Assembly (NCBI RefSeq): GCF_000218685.1
Contig: NW_006763290.1
Span: 3,622,908 to 3,686,907, forward strand
Length of the DNA: 64,000 nucleotides
From: Serpula lacrymans var. lacrymans S7.9
Lineage: Eukaryota > Basidiomycota > Agaricomycetes > Boletales > Serpulaceae
Reading direction: 5' to 3'
Part shown: piece after piece, positions 10,548-22,617 of the stretch
Position numbering within the stretch: position 1 is the stretch's first letter
Layout of the letters: every line of letters starts with the position of its first letter
Made by a program: the position numbers and the translations under genes
The notes under the pieces: generated by a model
What the model saw: only the letters and a program-made list of their open reading frames with translations
What the model was told of the DNA's origin: nothing
Databases searched by the model: none

Positions 10548-11338
10548 TAGATTTTGTTTTTAAAATAGAAGAGCCCGTCTTCCCATAAATAGTTTTCATT
10601 GCCATCAAGGCGCACCTTCTCTTCTGAGGAGATGTCTTTCTTGAAGACTTCCAGAAGATTAGAATCCTGCCCGATTCAAACATTGGCAACCCTGGATTGA
10701 TCTATCAGGGTGACACCTTTGTTGTCATCTTTGATGCCATTGGCATGATCCTTTTTTCTGGATAAAGTGTCCGCTTTCCCCATAGAAGCTCCAGGCTTAT
10801 GAATTCACTTATAATTAAACCTTGACAAGTACACTGCATAGTGGGCCTGTCTTCGGTTCAAGTCTTGGGCCATCATAAAATACTCCAGATTTTTATGATC
10901 AGTCCAAATTTCAAATTGGTGCCTAGCACCTTCTAAGTAATGCCGCCAGTGCTCTAAAGCTCTAATAATGGCCAGCATCTCTTTGTCATAAATTTGATAG
11001 TTGCGCTCTGTAGGTGACAAACTATGTGATAAATAGGCACAAGGCCTCCAAAGATTGTCAGGGCATTTAATTGATAGAACAGCCCCAGTAGCAAAATTGG
11101 AAGAGTCGGCTTCTAGCTGGAACTCTTTGTCTAATTCTAGAAATGCTAATATGGGTGCCGTTGTAAACGCCTGTTTAAGCTTATCAAAAGCTTCTTGTTC
11201 TTTGGCGCCCCAGTGCCAAACAATGTCCTTTTTAGTGAGATCATTCAACGGTCTCATTATCTTTGTGAAGTTTTCAACAAACCTTCGGTAGAAATTGCCT
11301 AAGCCAAGGAAGGCCCTAACTCCTTTGATGCAAGTAGG
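10548..11338 (-). pseudogene. Gypsy reverse transcriptase end and RNase H
   Basis: The minus frame begins at about 11338 with PTCIKGVRAFLGLGNFYRRF, the conserved block at the end of Gypsy RT. It continues through RNase H (FQLEADSSNFATGAVLS, YDKEMLAIIRALEHWRHYL, WTDHKNLEYF, DLNRRQAHYAVYLSRF) to a stop at 10805. Similarity resumes beyond that stop (HKPGASMGKADTLSR, VFKKDISSEEKV) to the solo LTR at 10542. The catalytic part of RT and everything upstream is missing, replaced at about 11339 by the duplicated intron-bearing segment and another LTR piece. Confidence 0.85.
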
Positions 11339-11340
11339 TA

Positions 11341-11510
11341 ATAAAACTATGTGAAACTCAGCCGCTGCCCAAGAGGCTATAGAAATGACTTTTTTATTTA
11401 CCTATGTGAAACTACAATGGATGTTAGTTTAAGGTGATCTCTAATAAATGTAATGTAACATACCTCAGCCGCTGCCTAAGAGGCTATAGAAACGACTGAG
11501 GTATTTCTAT
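11341..11510 (-). repeat. Tandem duplication, one copy with a 52-nt intron-like insert (locus B)
   Basis: On the minus strand, a module ending GCAGCGGCTGAG is followed by a 52-nt segment (11412-11463) with GTATGT at its start, CTAAC 13 nt before its end, and TAG at its end, then TTTCACATAG. After a 12-nt spacer the same module returns with GAG joined directly to TTTCACATAG. The insert has all the signals of a fungal intron and the second copy looks spliced. The layout is the same as at 2931-3070 although the module sequences differ. Confidence 0.6.
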
Positions 11511-11584
11511 ACTAAACCCCCTACTACTTATAGCCGGAGGTGCTACTCGCTATAGTATAATGACTACTAGGAGCACAATTGTAC

Positions 11585-11773
11585 TCCTAGGAGAACAATG
11601 GTACAGTTGTAACTAAAGTTTAAAGTCCGATGTTTAGCATGTGACTAGTCACATGGTGAGCCTAGACACTGGTCAGATGATATGTCACATGACTGGTCAT
11701 GTGACTTGGAAAAAGTAAAAGTAAAAGTACAAAAAGTGAAGTGTAAGTAGGTGCTGGTATATCAATTGTAACA
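11585..11773 (-). mobile_element. Partial LTR (family 1 U3)
   Basis: From acagttgtaac to the terminal TGTAACA at 11767-11773 this matches the U3 part of the 10143-10542 LTR, including the cacatgactggtcatgtgac block. The other half (TATA region and the gcgccagagtaac end) is absent. It abuts the Copia remnant to its right and probably truncated that element's 5' LTR. Confidence 0.75.
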
Positions 11774-11999
11774 CATTGCTGGTAGTTGAAAGACTCAAGG
11801 TGGTCAGCTTACTGTGCATTACAAAATATAGCCCCCACCATTCATTGCCCACCCCTGCCCTGCCAAATGCCTAAGTGTTTCATGAGCTGTAGTATTTCCC
11901 ACCTCTAATTCCCATGCTAGATGATTACATTCATGTATTGAAGCGTCTGAATATGTTGTTTGCTACTGTTATATTAAATACCTTTGCTGTTTCACCTTT

Positions 12000-12835
12000 T
12001 TCAGTGCTGCATTCAACAACTTCAAGTAGTGGTCGTCCACAGGATCAGACTCTTTGGATGATTCTTTGGACAACTCTTCAGACCCTTCAGAGGATCTTGA
12101 CCCTATATCAGATGATGAGTCCAATATATCAATGTTCTTCTCTGCTTCCAAAGGTACCACAGCAGCAAACCCCCAGTTTGCAAGAAGACCTTTGTGGATA
12201 TCTGTTGCCTGGCAAATATCGGCATGTTGTCACAAAAAAGTCGGACATGTGTCACAAATTATAATCATACTCATCTGTCACCAAGTATACCAAGTCTGAG
12301 GCATTTTCAGATATTTCAAAGCACCTTACTGACCTCTCTCAACATATTTTTGCCATTGGTATTCCCAATCAAGAAACTTTTCTAAAGATTGGTATGCTTC
12401 ATGCCCTCTCCAGCAAACTTATCCATATCTAGGACTTCATATCTTCTGAATTGTCTGAATCCACTACTACTTCCTCTGCCACAGATATTCACTGTTGACT
12501 CCACCTTAAACAAGCTATTCTCCAGGACAACACCAACTTAGGTGATACTGCCCTTGCTGCAAAGCCCTCCTCCTCTCAACCCCTCAAGGTCTGCTCTAAC
12601 TGTAAGAAATTGGGCCATCTTATCCCTGATTGCTTCCAACCAAACAGTCCCCATGGATGGTTGTTGTGAGGATATATTGGCTGCCAAAGCTGCCAACCGG
12701 TTCTCTGCTCCCAGAAAGTTTGTGTGGCATACCAATGATGCTGGTTGCACTTATCTCCTAGACACTGTCTCCAACACAGCCTTCTCTTTAAACAACTGTC
12801 AGCAGGCTTTTCTCTCCAACTCCACTTTTCTATAA
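12000..12835 (+). pseudogene. Copia gag remnant (plus strand)
   Basis: Frames with several stops carry Gag-like text: SDPSEDLDPISDDESNIS (12081), then DISKHLTDLSQHIFAIGIP and FLKIGMLHALSSKLIHI (about 12310-12430). A clear CCHC zinc knuckle follows at about 12590-12630, VCSNCKKLGHLIPDC (C-x2-C-x4-H-x4-C). It precedes protease and integrase on the same strand in normal Copia order. Confidence 0.7.
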
Positions 12836-12845
12836 TGGTTTCCTT

Positions 12846-14120
12846 GTGATGACCAACAATCTCACCTCATCTGTTGATTGGCATTCACCTCCTACTGTAT
12901 TTGCCTTATCTGATTCCTCTGTCCTGTATCCTGCCATTTTGCCCATTTTTCTTGACATTGGCACTTCTGTTCACATCTCAAATGTGGCTTCTGACTTCTC
13001 CACCCTATGTCCAATCCAATCTTGTAGTGTCTCTAGTGTCAGTAGCTCTGTTGTGTTTGCATCCGGCATTGGAACCATCAAGCTTTGTTTAGGCTGTGGT
13101 GCATCTGTCTTGCTTAACAATACACTATACCTTCCTGCTGCAACTGTTTGGTTGATCTCTGTCTTGGCAATTTGCTCTTTTGCTTAAGCCACTGCTTTCT
13201 TTGACTTTGCTACTTGCTGGGTGACTACTCCAAATGGCACCTGTCTCCTTACTGATTTTTTAACTTGCTGTTGTCTTTATGCAGTTGATAATATTCAACC
13301 TTCTCATAAACTCACACTAATTGCTCATCCCTCTGTAGATATTTGGCACTGACACCTAGGTCATACTAAACATCGTACCATTTCTGATATGGTCAGGTTA
13401 CATTGTGCTACTGGCTTGCCTGCTTCAGTCCAGCATATCAAGTGCAAACATTGCATTCTCAGTAAACAGTCTGAGTCTCCTGTTCCGTCCATTTGCCAGG
13501 GTTTGAAGGCTAAGAGGAAGTTAGGAATTATGTATGTTGACCTCATGGAGCACTCTGTACGGTCTTTGAGGGGGAATTTGTATGCCCTCAACATGATTGA
13601 CCATGTTTCTTTGTGCACTTAGTCTCTTCCCCTTGCTTCTAAGGACGTAGCATTCCCAGCTCTCATGACATGGCAGAAAGAATGTAAGGTTGAAACCAGA
13701 CTCACTGTTGGGATTTTCAGATCTGACAATGGCAAACTGAGAAGTACAGACCTTGAAACTTGGCTGGCATTGCAAGGAACTGTTCACCAGTATACCTCCC
13801 TATATACTGCTGCACATAATAGCCACATTAAAACACCTTCATTGTATGTTCATCAGTTGTGCCCATGCCATGTCCCTATTTCTCTGTGGGATGAATTTGT
13901 CATCACTGCCAATTTTCTCACTGTCCACGTTCTCACCAAATCCTTCCCCAAAAAAACTCCTTTGGAAGTCTGGCACAGACAAAAGCCTGATTTCTCATCT
14001 CTCCATGAAATTGGGGCACAAGCTTTTGTGCTCATTTCAAACTACCACAACCCTAAGGTCTTTGATAGGTCACTTAAATGTGTACTTATTGGATATGATC
14101 CTCTCTCCAAATTATACTGA
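12846..14120 (+). pseudogene. Copia protease and integrase remnant
   Basis: The first frame (12846-13187) has a protease-like FLDIGTSVHISNVASDF, in the place of D-[ST]-G-A. Next comes a pre-integrase segment with a stop in DIWH-stop-HLGHTKHRTIS, and CKHCILSKQSESPVP. Integrase core blocks include IMYVDLMEHS (Asp), IFRSDNGKLRSTDLETWL (Asp), and a poorly preserved region where the Glu should be (AHNSHIKTPS). PLEVWHRQKPDFSSLHEIGA and KVFDRSLKCVLIGYDPLSK follow. Stops at about 13350, 13620 and 14118 show it is inactive. Confidence 0.8.
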
Positions 14121-14399
14121 TGATCTAATTGTGCCTCTCGTTGTATCTACTGCTCATTCCATGTCTCTTTCATTGAATCTCATGATTGTCCAACAGCCTC
14201 CCCTTATCATCCCCCCTTGTGTACCATCACCTCGTCTAAATGTACCCCTTGCCCCTGCATCAATCATAACCACTAAAGTCCCTCCTCGCTGTTCTGCTTG
14301 TGTCACTGTTCCACCAGCCAAGTGTGCTGCAAATAAAGAATTCCCCTTTATTGCCACTACATCACACCTCCATGCCCTGGCTATTTTTAATGAGCCTCC

Positions 14400-15606
14400 C
14401 ATCTCCACAGACAGCCCTGATGGCCCTTCCTTCTGGCCAGAGGCTCTCACTTTTGTGCAAAGGAATGGTATCTTGCCCTTGAGGAGGAGTTTTCCAGTCT
14501 CCATGAACTTGGTGTTTACACTCTCATCCCTGCTCTGCTGTACCTGTTTGTCTTGATCTTATGTGTGGACATTCTGTTTTCAAATTGAAAGGCAATGGAA
14601 ACAGCTTACCTGTCCGCTTCAAGGCACTCTACATCTGTAAAGGCTGTTGTGTCATACCTGGTCACAACTACCACAAAACTACTCCTCCCACCACATGCCT
14701 GGAATTTTTTTATACCCTCCTCCATCTTGCTGCTTTTCTTGACTGAGACGCACAACAAATTGGCATTCTGCTTGCAGATAAAATCTGTTATATGGAACAG
14801 CCCACTGGGTTTGATGACAACTCCGACAATATCTGGCAACTCAATTGAAAATCTATGGCATGAGACAGGCTGGGTGTGTCTGGAACAAAACCCTCAATGA
14901 TGCTATGCTCTCATGGGGGTTCACAAGACTCACTTGCAAATACTACATCTACACTTGCACTATGCCATTGGGTACATGCATTGCTACTGTATATGTGGAT
15001 GACTTCTTGACAATCACCAGTTTGAAGGAGGAGAATGAGATTTCATATCAACCTCAGAACTTTATGGCAAATTTCAGACCTAGGAGAGGCAAAATTCTGC
15101 AAAGCAGTAAAAAGGGCAGTACAATACCTAAAAGGGTCGAGAACCTTGAAACTACATCTAGAAGGAACTAATCCCATATGACTCATCAGATACACTAACA
15201 CCAACTTTGCCAACTGTCCCAACACACAACAATTCATTACAGGTTATTGTACTACCATTGGTTCTGGCATGGTGACTTGGTGTTTCATAAAACAACAAAT
15301 CATTACTACTTTCACATGCAAATCAGAATACATTGCAACATGTGAATGTGCAAAAGAACTCACATGTCTTAGGACTCCCACACCATTTCTATGCAACAAC
15401 AACGGTGCCATCATACTCTGTAAAGATCCATCTTTTTGTGCCAGGACAATACACATAGACATTTATTTCCATTTCATTTGTGGATGAGTACCTGAAAGGG
15501 ACCTATCTGTCCAGTACATAAATACAAAACACAATATTGCCAACACTTTCACTAAAGCACTACCTTTGAAAATTTTCATATCTTCTCCAACAATTCATGG
15601 GCATTA
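14400..15606 (+). pseudogene. Copia reverse transcriptase and RNase H remnant
   Basis: Pieces in three frames follow the Copia order: an ALEEEFSSLHELGVYTL block (about 14470), heavily shifted fingers/palm sequence, GMRQAGCVWNKTLNDAMLSW (about 14850), and the catalytic box TVYVDDFLT (about 14990). RNase H follows, with TWCFIKQQIITTFTCKSEYI, NNNGAIILCKDPSFCARTIH (about 15400) and the terminal NTFTKALPLK (about 15545). Many stops and frame changes. The polypurine tract and 3' LTR follow directly. Confidence 0.8.
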
Positions 15607-15640
15607 AATGACCTCCCTTTTTTATTTTCTCTCTTCTTGT

Positions 15641-15652
15641 ATTGAGGAGGAG
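15641..15652 (+). promoter_or_regulatory. Copia polypurine tract
   Basis: attgaggaggag directly precedes the TGTTGGAACC start of the 3' LTR. Confidence 0.65.
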
Positions 15653-16194
15653 TGTTGGAACCTATTTACGCTACAGGTAGAATACCAAGGGATCATATGA
15701 TCAACACACCAGGTTGATATCCGCTCAAACCACTCTTGTTTTCCCCTCAGCTTATTGTAACACAACTGAGGGTATGTTTTGTTTGTCTTATATTATGATA
15801 CATATTAATGGTCTTTTATACCTAGTTCGTCACAATCTCTCATCTCTACCTTATCTAAAAATTATAACAATAACAAATCCATCATATCTATAATTTCTCC
15901 AGATCTTATCTTATCATAGTCACATGATCAACCATGTGACCTATGACATAGTTACTTACCAAGACACTTATCAATTGCCTCATGCCTTACACATGTCACT
16001 CAGTCAGCACCTCATTACTTACACATGTTTCTTAGGTATATATACCAGCTACTTCATGTACATATTCCTTAGCTGTTGATTAAATCTTTATTCATCTGTG
16101 AAAAACCTTGCTTGCAATTAGACAACTTAATTCTCCGTTTATTTGGCATAAGAGTTAGGTTCTCACATAGTTTTCATCTTGTCTAGTTTTAACA
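15653..16194 (+). mobile_element. Copia 3' LTR
   Basis: Starts TGTTGGAACC after the polypurine tract. It contains a palindromic gtcacatgatcaaccatgtgac block at about 15920-15941 and a TATA-like gtatatatacc at about 16035, and ends most likely at TTTTAACA (16187-16194). About 542 bp. The right end is inferred, because the 5' LTR that would confirm it is missing. Confidence 0.65.
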
Positions 16195-16647
16195 GGTTCT
16201 GAACCTCTGGCCCAAACCAAACTTTACCATCCCTATTAGTAAGGCAACAACATTATGTGTACCTTCTGTCAGCCATCTCATCTCTGATGTAACAATATTA
16301 CCCATTCCCTATGTAGGCCCACCCATTAGTAATGTAACAATGTTACCCATCCTCATATTGGTCCACCCATCAGCCAGGTAACAAGAATTTGCCGGCCCAC
16401 CCATTTCTAATGTTTTACTAATGTAAGAGTCGGGGAATATAGGTCCACTGATTGACTCGTTTATCTGTATTTACCACACGTCATTGAAGCGTTCCAATGG
16501 GCGTAGCTGTATGCGAAATCGTGGAGGATAATCAAACATTTCCGCTCACTGCGGTAATAAAACAAGCAGAATTACATTGTATTCCAACCTAGTACAACAC
16601 AACAGATTGTAAACTCCCAATACATGTCATTTGCTTGGAACAACTCA
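16195..16647. other. Intergenic: Copia LTR to eEF2 stop
   Basis: Holds the 45-bp repeat and, beyond about 16440, what should be the eEF2 3' UTR. No gene seen. No clear polyadenylation signal was identified. Confidence 0.5.
16286..16420. repeat. 45-bp tandem repeat, about 2.7 copies
   Basis: Units begin near 16286, 16331 and 16375. Each contains gtaacaa(t/g), ttaccca(t/g)-like text and a ccacccat(t/c) block. It lies 3' of the eEF2 gene, between it and the Copia LTR. Confidence 0.6.
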
Positions 16648-19600
16648 TTACAGCTTGTCGTAGTAAGTATCCAGAGGGGGGATATCGGGCTACAGAAAGA
16701 TGGGTCAGCATTAGCATCTACATCCGAAATGAAACAGCGTACCTTGAGACCCTTGCGGACACGAATACCCCTAACAACTTCTTCGAGCTTACTACCTTTT
16801 TCGAGAGGAGCTAGAAGTTGACAGATTAGAATATTCCATGGGGAAAGTCAGTATACTCACATCCATTCATCAAGTCCCAGTGATCGAACACATTCTGAGG
16901 GAAGGCCTGACCAGCTGTTTGTGAACGAAGATCGCTATTGAAGCCGAAGGACTCCATAACAGGTAGATAAGCTTTGACGGTGAACATAGGGGTTCCTGGC
17001 CTTTGCTCTTCACTGAAGACCTGTCCACGACGTTTGTTGAGAACACTATAAATGCCACCAATAGCATTTTCGGGACATTGAATTTCAACTGTGACAGCAT
17101 ACATGAGAAAGACCAAAAAACACTTCAAAGCGCTCATACCAAGGTATACAGGCTCTTGCAATCCAGGGGTGGCGAGCAAGCAAGCAGCATAGCAGACACG
17201 ACGGCAAGTGGGGATAATTTGTCCACCACCACGGTGGATAGCATCGGTGTGTAGCTGTAACATATATGTCAGTAAATTGATCAATCTATATCTAGATCTC
17301 AAACCGCACCGTAACATCCAAAACATTGAGACGGACACCACGCATGTTCTCTTCTGCACAAACACCTTCCTTGGTCGCCCACTGAAATGCAGCAACACAA
17401 GAGTCTTTGATTTCGTTCAAGTATTGCACACCCTTGGTGACATCAACGAGCAAATTAGGACCAGTGGTATCCGGACCGAAACACCAAATCTTTCTAGCAT
17501 CAGTGACATCCCAACCGTACTCATCAGCAAGGACGCGAGCGCGAGCCTTAAAATCGTCACGGGAGCTAACGTGGCCGGATTCAATGGCTTTCGTGAGCTC
17601 TTCATCGATGGGCATAGCCTTGCAATACAAACGATTGTGCTTGTTCTGCGACTTGGACAAGGCGACGATAGTCGACTCGGCTTTCACAGTTTCACGATAA
17701 CCAACGACGGGGTCAGAGATCTTAAGAGGCACACCAGCGTGGTCTTCTTGAAGATCCTTTGAAGTATGTAAGCATATTATTCACATCGTACTGGACAAAC
17801 ATACCTTCAAACAAATCTCCAAGTGCAATTCACCAGCACCAGCAACGATGTGTTCCCCAGTGGGAGAGATCCAAGCCTGGACACATGGGTCAGACTTCGA
17901 CAGACGCTTCAGACCTTCAACAAGTTTAGGAAGATCAGCTGCATTCTTGACCTCAACAGCAACTTGGACGACAGGAGAGACGGAAAACTTCATGACCTTC
18001 ATATTGTGAGCGGTCTCGGAGCTAGTAAGAGTTCCACTCTTCAACAAGAACTGGTCGATACCGACAAGACCGACAATGTTACCGGCGGGACAATCTTCTA
18101 TAGGCTCAATGTAACGACCCATCATTAAGATCGTGCGCTGAACAGACTTTATAAACAAGTCATCCTTCTTTCCAGGGACATAATTAGGTCCTTGAATGCG
18201 TATTTTTGGTCCAGAGCGGACTGTCCCAGAGAAGACACGACCAAAAGCATAGAATCGCCCCTTATCAGAAGTGGGAACCATCTTTGAGACATAAAGAACA
18301 AGAGGACCTTTCGGGTCACAATCTCTGATGCCGATGGCGGACTCGTCGTCCATAGGACCCTCGTAAAGGGTTTCAACACGGTACCGCTGAGCAGTGGCAG
18401 GAGAGGGAAGGTTAATGACTATCATCTCCAAGAGGGAATCACCAGCAGGCAAGAATTTGCGCATCATGACTTTGAGTAAAGCTTTTCCCTCAAGGTCTCG
18501 CTCGTCTTGTGCCAGCTTGATGTCTAGCTTTTCGCACATAGGTGCAATTGCGTCCTTCTTGAAGTTCATGACGGCGTCGAAGATTTTGAAGATAGGGTCA
18601 AGGACAAACATATTGAAGGCACGCTCAAGGGGCTTGCCGTCAGCATCGGCAGATTTCGTTGACCATTTGCGAGTAGTAGGGTTGAAGAAGTTGTCTCCCC
18701 AAAGCTTGGCCATCATTTTTTCTTTGTCAACACCAAACTTCTTGGAATAGCGAGCGGCAAATTGGCGGAGAGTAAATCCCCACCCATGAAGACCAGAACC
18801 GAAAGCAACTGTACCCTTCTCAGGGTAAACTTGGACATCACCGAGTGCAACATCGTGGTAAGTTGAGATGATGACGTTGACAGTTTCGATGGTACGCTGG
18901 AAGGACTGGAAAAGGTCCTCCTTTGATACTTGCAGTTCCAATAAAGCACGATCGACTTTGTTGATGATAACGACGGGTTTGATACGTTCCGTAAGCGCTT
19001 GACGAAGCACGGTCTCGGTTTGTACACAAACTCCTTCAATACAATCCACGACAACCAAGGCACCGTCAGTGACACGGAGAGCTGCGGTAACTTCTGATGA
19101 GAAATCAACGTGACCCGGCGAATCGATCAAGTTAATCAAAAACTCATTGCCTAGTATGTGGTAAGTAAATACACGGGAAGAACGCAGCACGGGACTGTAC
19201 CCTCTGTTTTTTGCTTGATAGCCGGCAGTTCGTCCTTGTCGACCTCGAAGTACATAGATATAGCCGTTGATTTAATAGTAATACCACGTTCCTTTTCATC
19301 ATCTCTTGTATCGGTAAATCGCATATCTCCAGCTTTTGCTGAAGCGATGATACCGGCTTTCGAAACCAGTGAGTCTGTGAGAGTGGACTTGCCGTGATCG
19401 ACTACAGATGCATTAGATATGGGAAAGCATCCCATGTAGATCGATTGAATAGCTTACCATGGGCGATAACACTCATGTTACGAATGTTCGTGGGCTTGTC
19501 CATCAGGGCCCGAATCTGGTCTATAGGAATGGGTGATCTGTTAGTTGAAGAGCCCGATTGCTGGAATGACTTCGATTTTACTTACCTACTGTGAAGTTAC

Positions 19601-19667
19601 TGAAATTGGATAAAAAATCTAATCAGTTAAACGAAGTGAAATGAAGACTAACATGGACTTACACCAT
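16648..19667 (-). CDS. EFT2: Translation elongation factor 2 (eEF2)
   Basis: eEF2 is the ribosomal translocase, a cytosolic GTPase. Ten exons give a 2529-nt CDS (842 aa plus stop), the same length as yeast eEF2. Exons: 19667-19663, 19599-19586, 19520-19458, 19401-19201, 19150-17805, 17756-17310, 17254-17140, 17088-16861, 16810-16743, 16689-16648. All nine introns are 48-65 nt with GT..AG ends and keep the phase. The product starts [18 protein letters not shown]. The P-loop AHVDHGKST falls at about residues 26-34, the switch [16 protein letters not shown] follows, then the G3 block DSPGHVDF and G4 [16 protein letters not shown] holds the diphthamide histidine at about 699, and the end is TYYDKL. 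No stop or frameshift. The first two coding exons are only 5 and 14 nt. The gene is flanked by dead transposons but looks fully functional. The symbol is the yeast one; the identification is certain. Confidence 0.97.
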
Positions 19668-20020
19668 TGCTGTGTCTAGATTTTACAAAGGTACAAAATA
19701 AAGCAAATTGTACAGGGAGTCAGCCTTTTTGAAGGATGAGGTTTGCGTCAACTGGCAACTACAATCAACAAACTGACGAGTGAAAGTTTTCGATACCCCC
19801 AGCTTATCGATCACTTCAGGGCAGGTTCATATGGAAAAGTGGCGCAAATTTATTATCGTTGGACAATCAATCCTGACAAGTTAATTTTCAAAATATCAAG
19901 CACTTGTGGGGGAAAATACCTGTCTTTGGCTTTCGCACTCGATAATGCAGTATATTGACAATAAAGTAGTTTAACGACAGATTCACTGTTTTGAATAGAA
20001 AAAGGGTAAAATTCCTGGAC
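19668..20020 (-). promoter_or_regulatory. Upstream region of eEF2
   Basis: The roughly 350 bp before the eEF2 start should hold its promoter and 5' UTR. I see a weak ttattttg motif about 25-30 bp before the ATG but no convincing TATA box. A 71-codon plus frame here (19743-19958) has no recognisable domain. Confidence 0.4.
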
Positions 20021-22617
20021 CCGTAGGATCCAGGTTTCCAGAATTCAATTGTCGCGAGCGTTTTGGGCGGATGTCGGTCCGACTCCTACATCATTAGTAA
20101 TCTGTATCATTGTTAAGACAGGCCGACGCCATCACATGATGTGACTTGGCCTGTGACGGTCAGCAACGAGATCATCAACATAAACTCTTTGGTCATCTAA
20201 AGCTCTAAGGCTCATCTTTGCCACAAAAAACCTATCTCTTCTTGCACAATGCAAAACAAAAATTATAAATCACTTGATTTAAATGAGAACGTAGCATTTC
20301 TCTGGTTTGTCTTGAAGTGTAAGACTTTTTGTCATATGATGGTGTCGATTGTGGATAAGGCCTATCTTAGTATCTTTCTAGGAGCTTTTATACCATTTTT
20401 GGATAGAACCACATGACTGGTTGTTGTTGAGATACCGTGGGCCTCTTTTTTACTCACTATTTTACGGTGGTTGTTTGGTTACGGTTGGACTTTTAAACAC
20501 CACAGGGCACAGCATCTTAGTATATTCAACAGCCGCTTTTATACCTCTGATTTGCCCATGCAGTGTGGCCGTGATTGTTGTGAGTATCAATATTATTATA
20601 AAATGTGCTTTGCAATTGGTGCAGACAAAATATCATGAATATGGAAAGAAAAATAGTTACTACAGGTAGATAAAACTTGTACGGCAAAGTTCGCAGGCAG
20701 GCCGGGGACTGAGTGCAAGGGGGTACAAGGCATATGTCAGCTGGAAATATTAGGTAAGCAGAAAGTCACGCTTACCTACTTTGCATACTCAGTCAAGCTC
20801 AAGTAGCCAGAGTAAGAATATTGGGTTTTAGCTAATCTGTGGAGTGAGCGTTGTGATGGAATGGATTGAGAATGGAGGCTGCAGCATTGGATGAGATTGA
20901 GCATTCAGTGAGCGGTAGTAAGGAAAAAACCTTGTCATGTGTGATGGTGTGACCTGTAACCAATAACAGTACTAAAATTTCTATGGCTGTTGCACTATAG
21001 TCAACTAACCAAGCCCTGTCATTCAGCTCTGATAATCTGGCCTTACAACATTGCTAATCTGGTGGTCATATAACAGTATAGCAACCCTGGTGCTGTGGAT
21101 AAAATGTGAGTTTTTATTTTGTTCTTGTTTTATGACTTTATCACTGGTTGCCACAGTTGCCACCTAAGTGTTGGCATATTTCATTCATAGCATATTAACA
21201 TTATATGTTCTATTTCTTCATCATCTATACATTATCCTTTATTCTCTGATTGACCGCTTTTCCATCACATTACATAAGCTCAGATCATTCCCACGCTTAT
21301 TCCAAAACTTGTAGCATTCTACATTACACAAACCTCAGTTTCTTAATTATAAGACTGAGAAACATTCTCTATTAGTCTTCTCATAGCCTCACAGTAAGTT
21401 ATTATATTATCCATATTTACTCATTCATCTTTCAGGTATTCTTGCTTTTGCAGCGGCATTATCATCTCTTCCTTCCTGCTCATTGATTATTTTTCTGTTT
21501 TTTCTATGTAAATATAACAAATCAAATATGATAATAAGCACATGTACTACATTCATCTTGACTGGTATGGTCACACCCTCAGGAATATTCAAAGATACCT
21601 ATCAATATTGTTGGTTGTTGAAAAAAATCTGATGCTGTCACCGGCATTCCAACCGTAACCAACCAACCACTGTACTATTTCCTCTGTATTCACTCTTCCA
21701 TTCACTGGAATGTTGAATGTGCCTGCAGGGGAGGTGATGACCTGTCCCCTGTCTACTGATAAACACTGGTAACCTTTACATTAATAAGTGATTTTGCTAG
21801 CGTTAATATACCAGTGATAATGAAATAATGTATCTTCAATAATGCACTGTAGAACGCGAGATGTCGGGTCCAGGTCTGCCCTGGAGGGCCATGATATTTT
21901 ATATTAGTTTGGGTGAAAGCCCGAAGCACTGCAAAAAAACCGAGATTATGAATTATGAAAATCTCCAGGCTCCTGCACAGCCACTGTTTTGAAAGAGGAG
22001 GACTAGAGCCATAAAATAATGATGAGATTAGATATGATTAGATATAATAAGATAATATCTCAAAATTAACATTTGTAAACAAAGGCTCGCCACAGTGACA
22101 GTGATGAGCCTTGACGTCAGATTTTGTTTTAAAAAAGGATTGAAACTCTAATAAAAAATAATGTTGATTTTATTCATTTTTGCAAGCACTTACCATTACA
22201 AGTAATATAGAACAGTTAAGCTTTGATCCAGCATGATAGCCCTCAATGTCTACAATTGTTTGATCTTTCCATGTAAAACACTCTGAACTGTCTTTCGAAA
22301 TACGGTGTATGCCTGTCCGACATGATCCAAACCCTGATTAGTGACCCACTCTATAGAAACCATCCTGTAGTTACCGACATCCTCTTGCACTCCACCCCTA
22401 TATGTGATTTTCTTATCAAGCAGAGTGATCGCCACATCAAATCATCTCCCAATCTTATTCAATGAGGTAGAAAGATTGTGAGGGATGAATATATAAGTTG
22501 GTAAGGCCATGACAGTGGTACAGCCTGCTACCTGATATTTCTCGTAGCAGTTTTCATAGAATTTATTTATCATGGTATTAACAATGGTACAACAATATCA
22601 TAGTATATAAACATTTC
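20021..22617. other. Non-coding, AT-rich stretch
   Basis: No supported gene in about 2.6 kb. Small features are a palindromic caggcc...ggcctg block around catcacatgatgtgac at about 20121-20156, a single inverted relative (about 21728-21752) of the array at 22618-22792, and a gattagatat run near 22025. A hydrophobic 82-codon plus frame at 20421-20669 is not supported by any homology I can see. Confidence 0.45.

Noticed and set aside
16187..16210. LTR end plus primer site (ttttaacaggttctgaacc)
   Set aside because: Resembles the TTAACA+GGTTATGAGC pattern, but the primer part is diverged and it lies after a 3' LTR, where flanking DNA is expected.
20421..20669. 82-codon hydrophobic plus-strand ORF, membrane-like
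   Set aside because: No homology motif, no neighbouring exon, and such frames are expected by chance in T-rich sequence.
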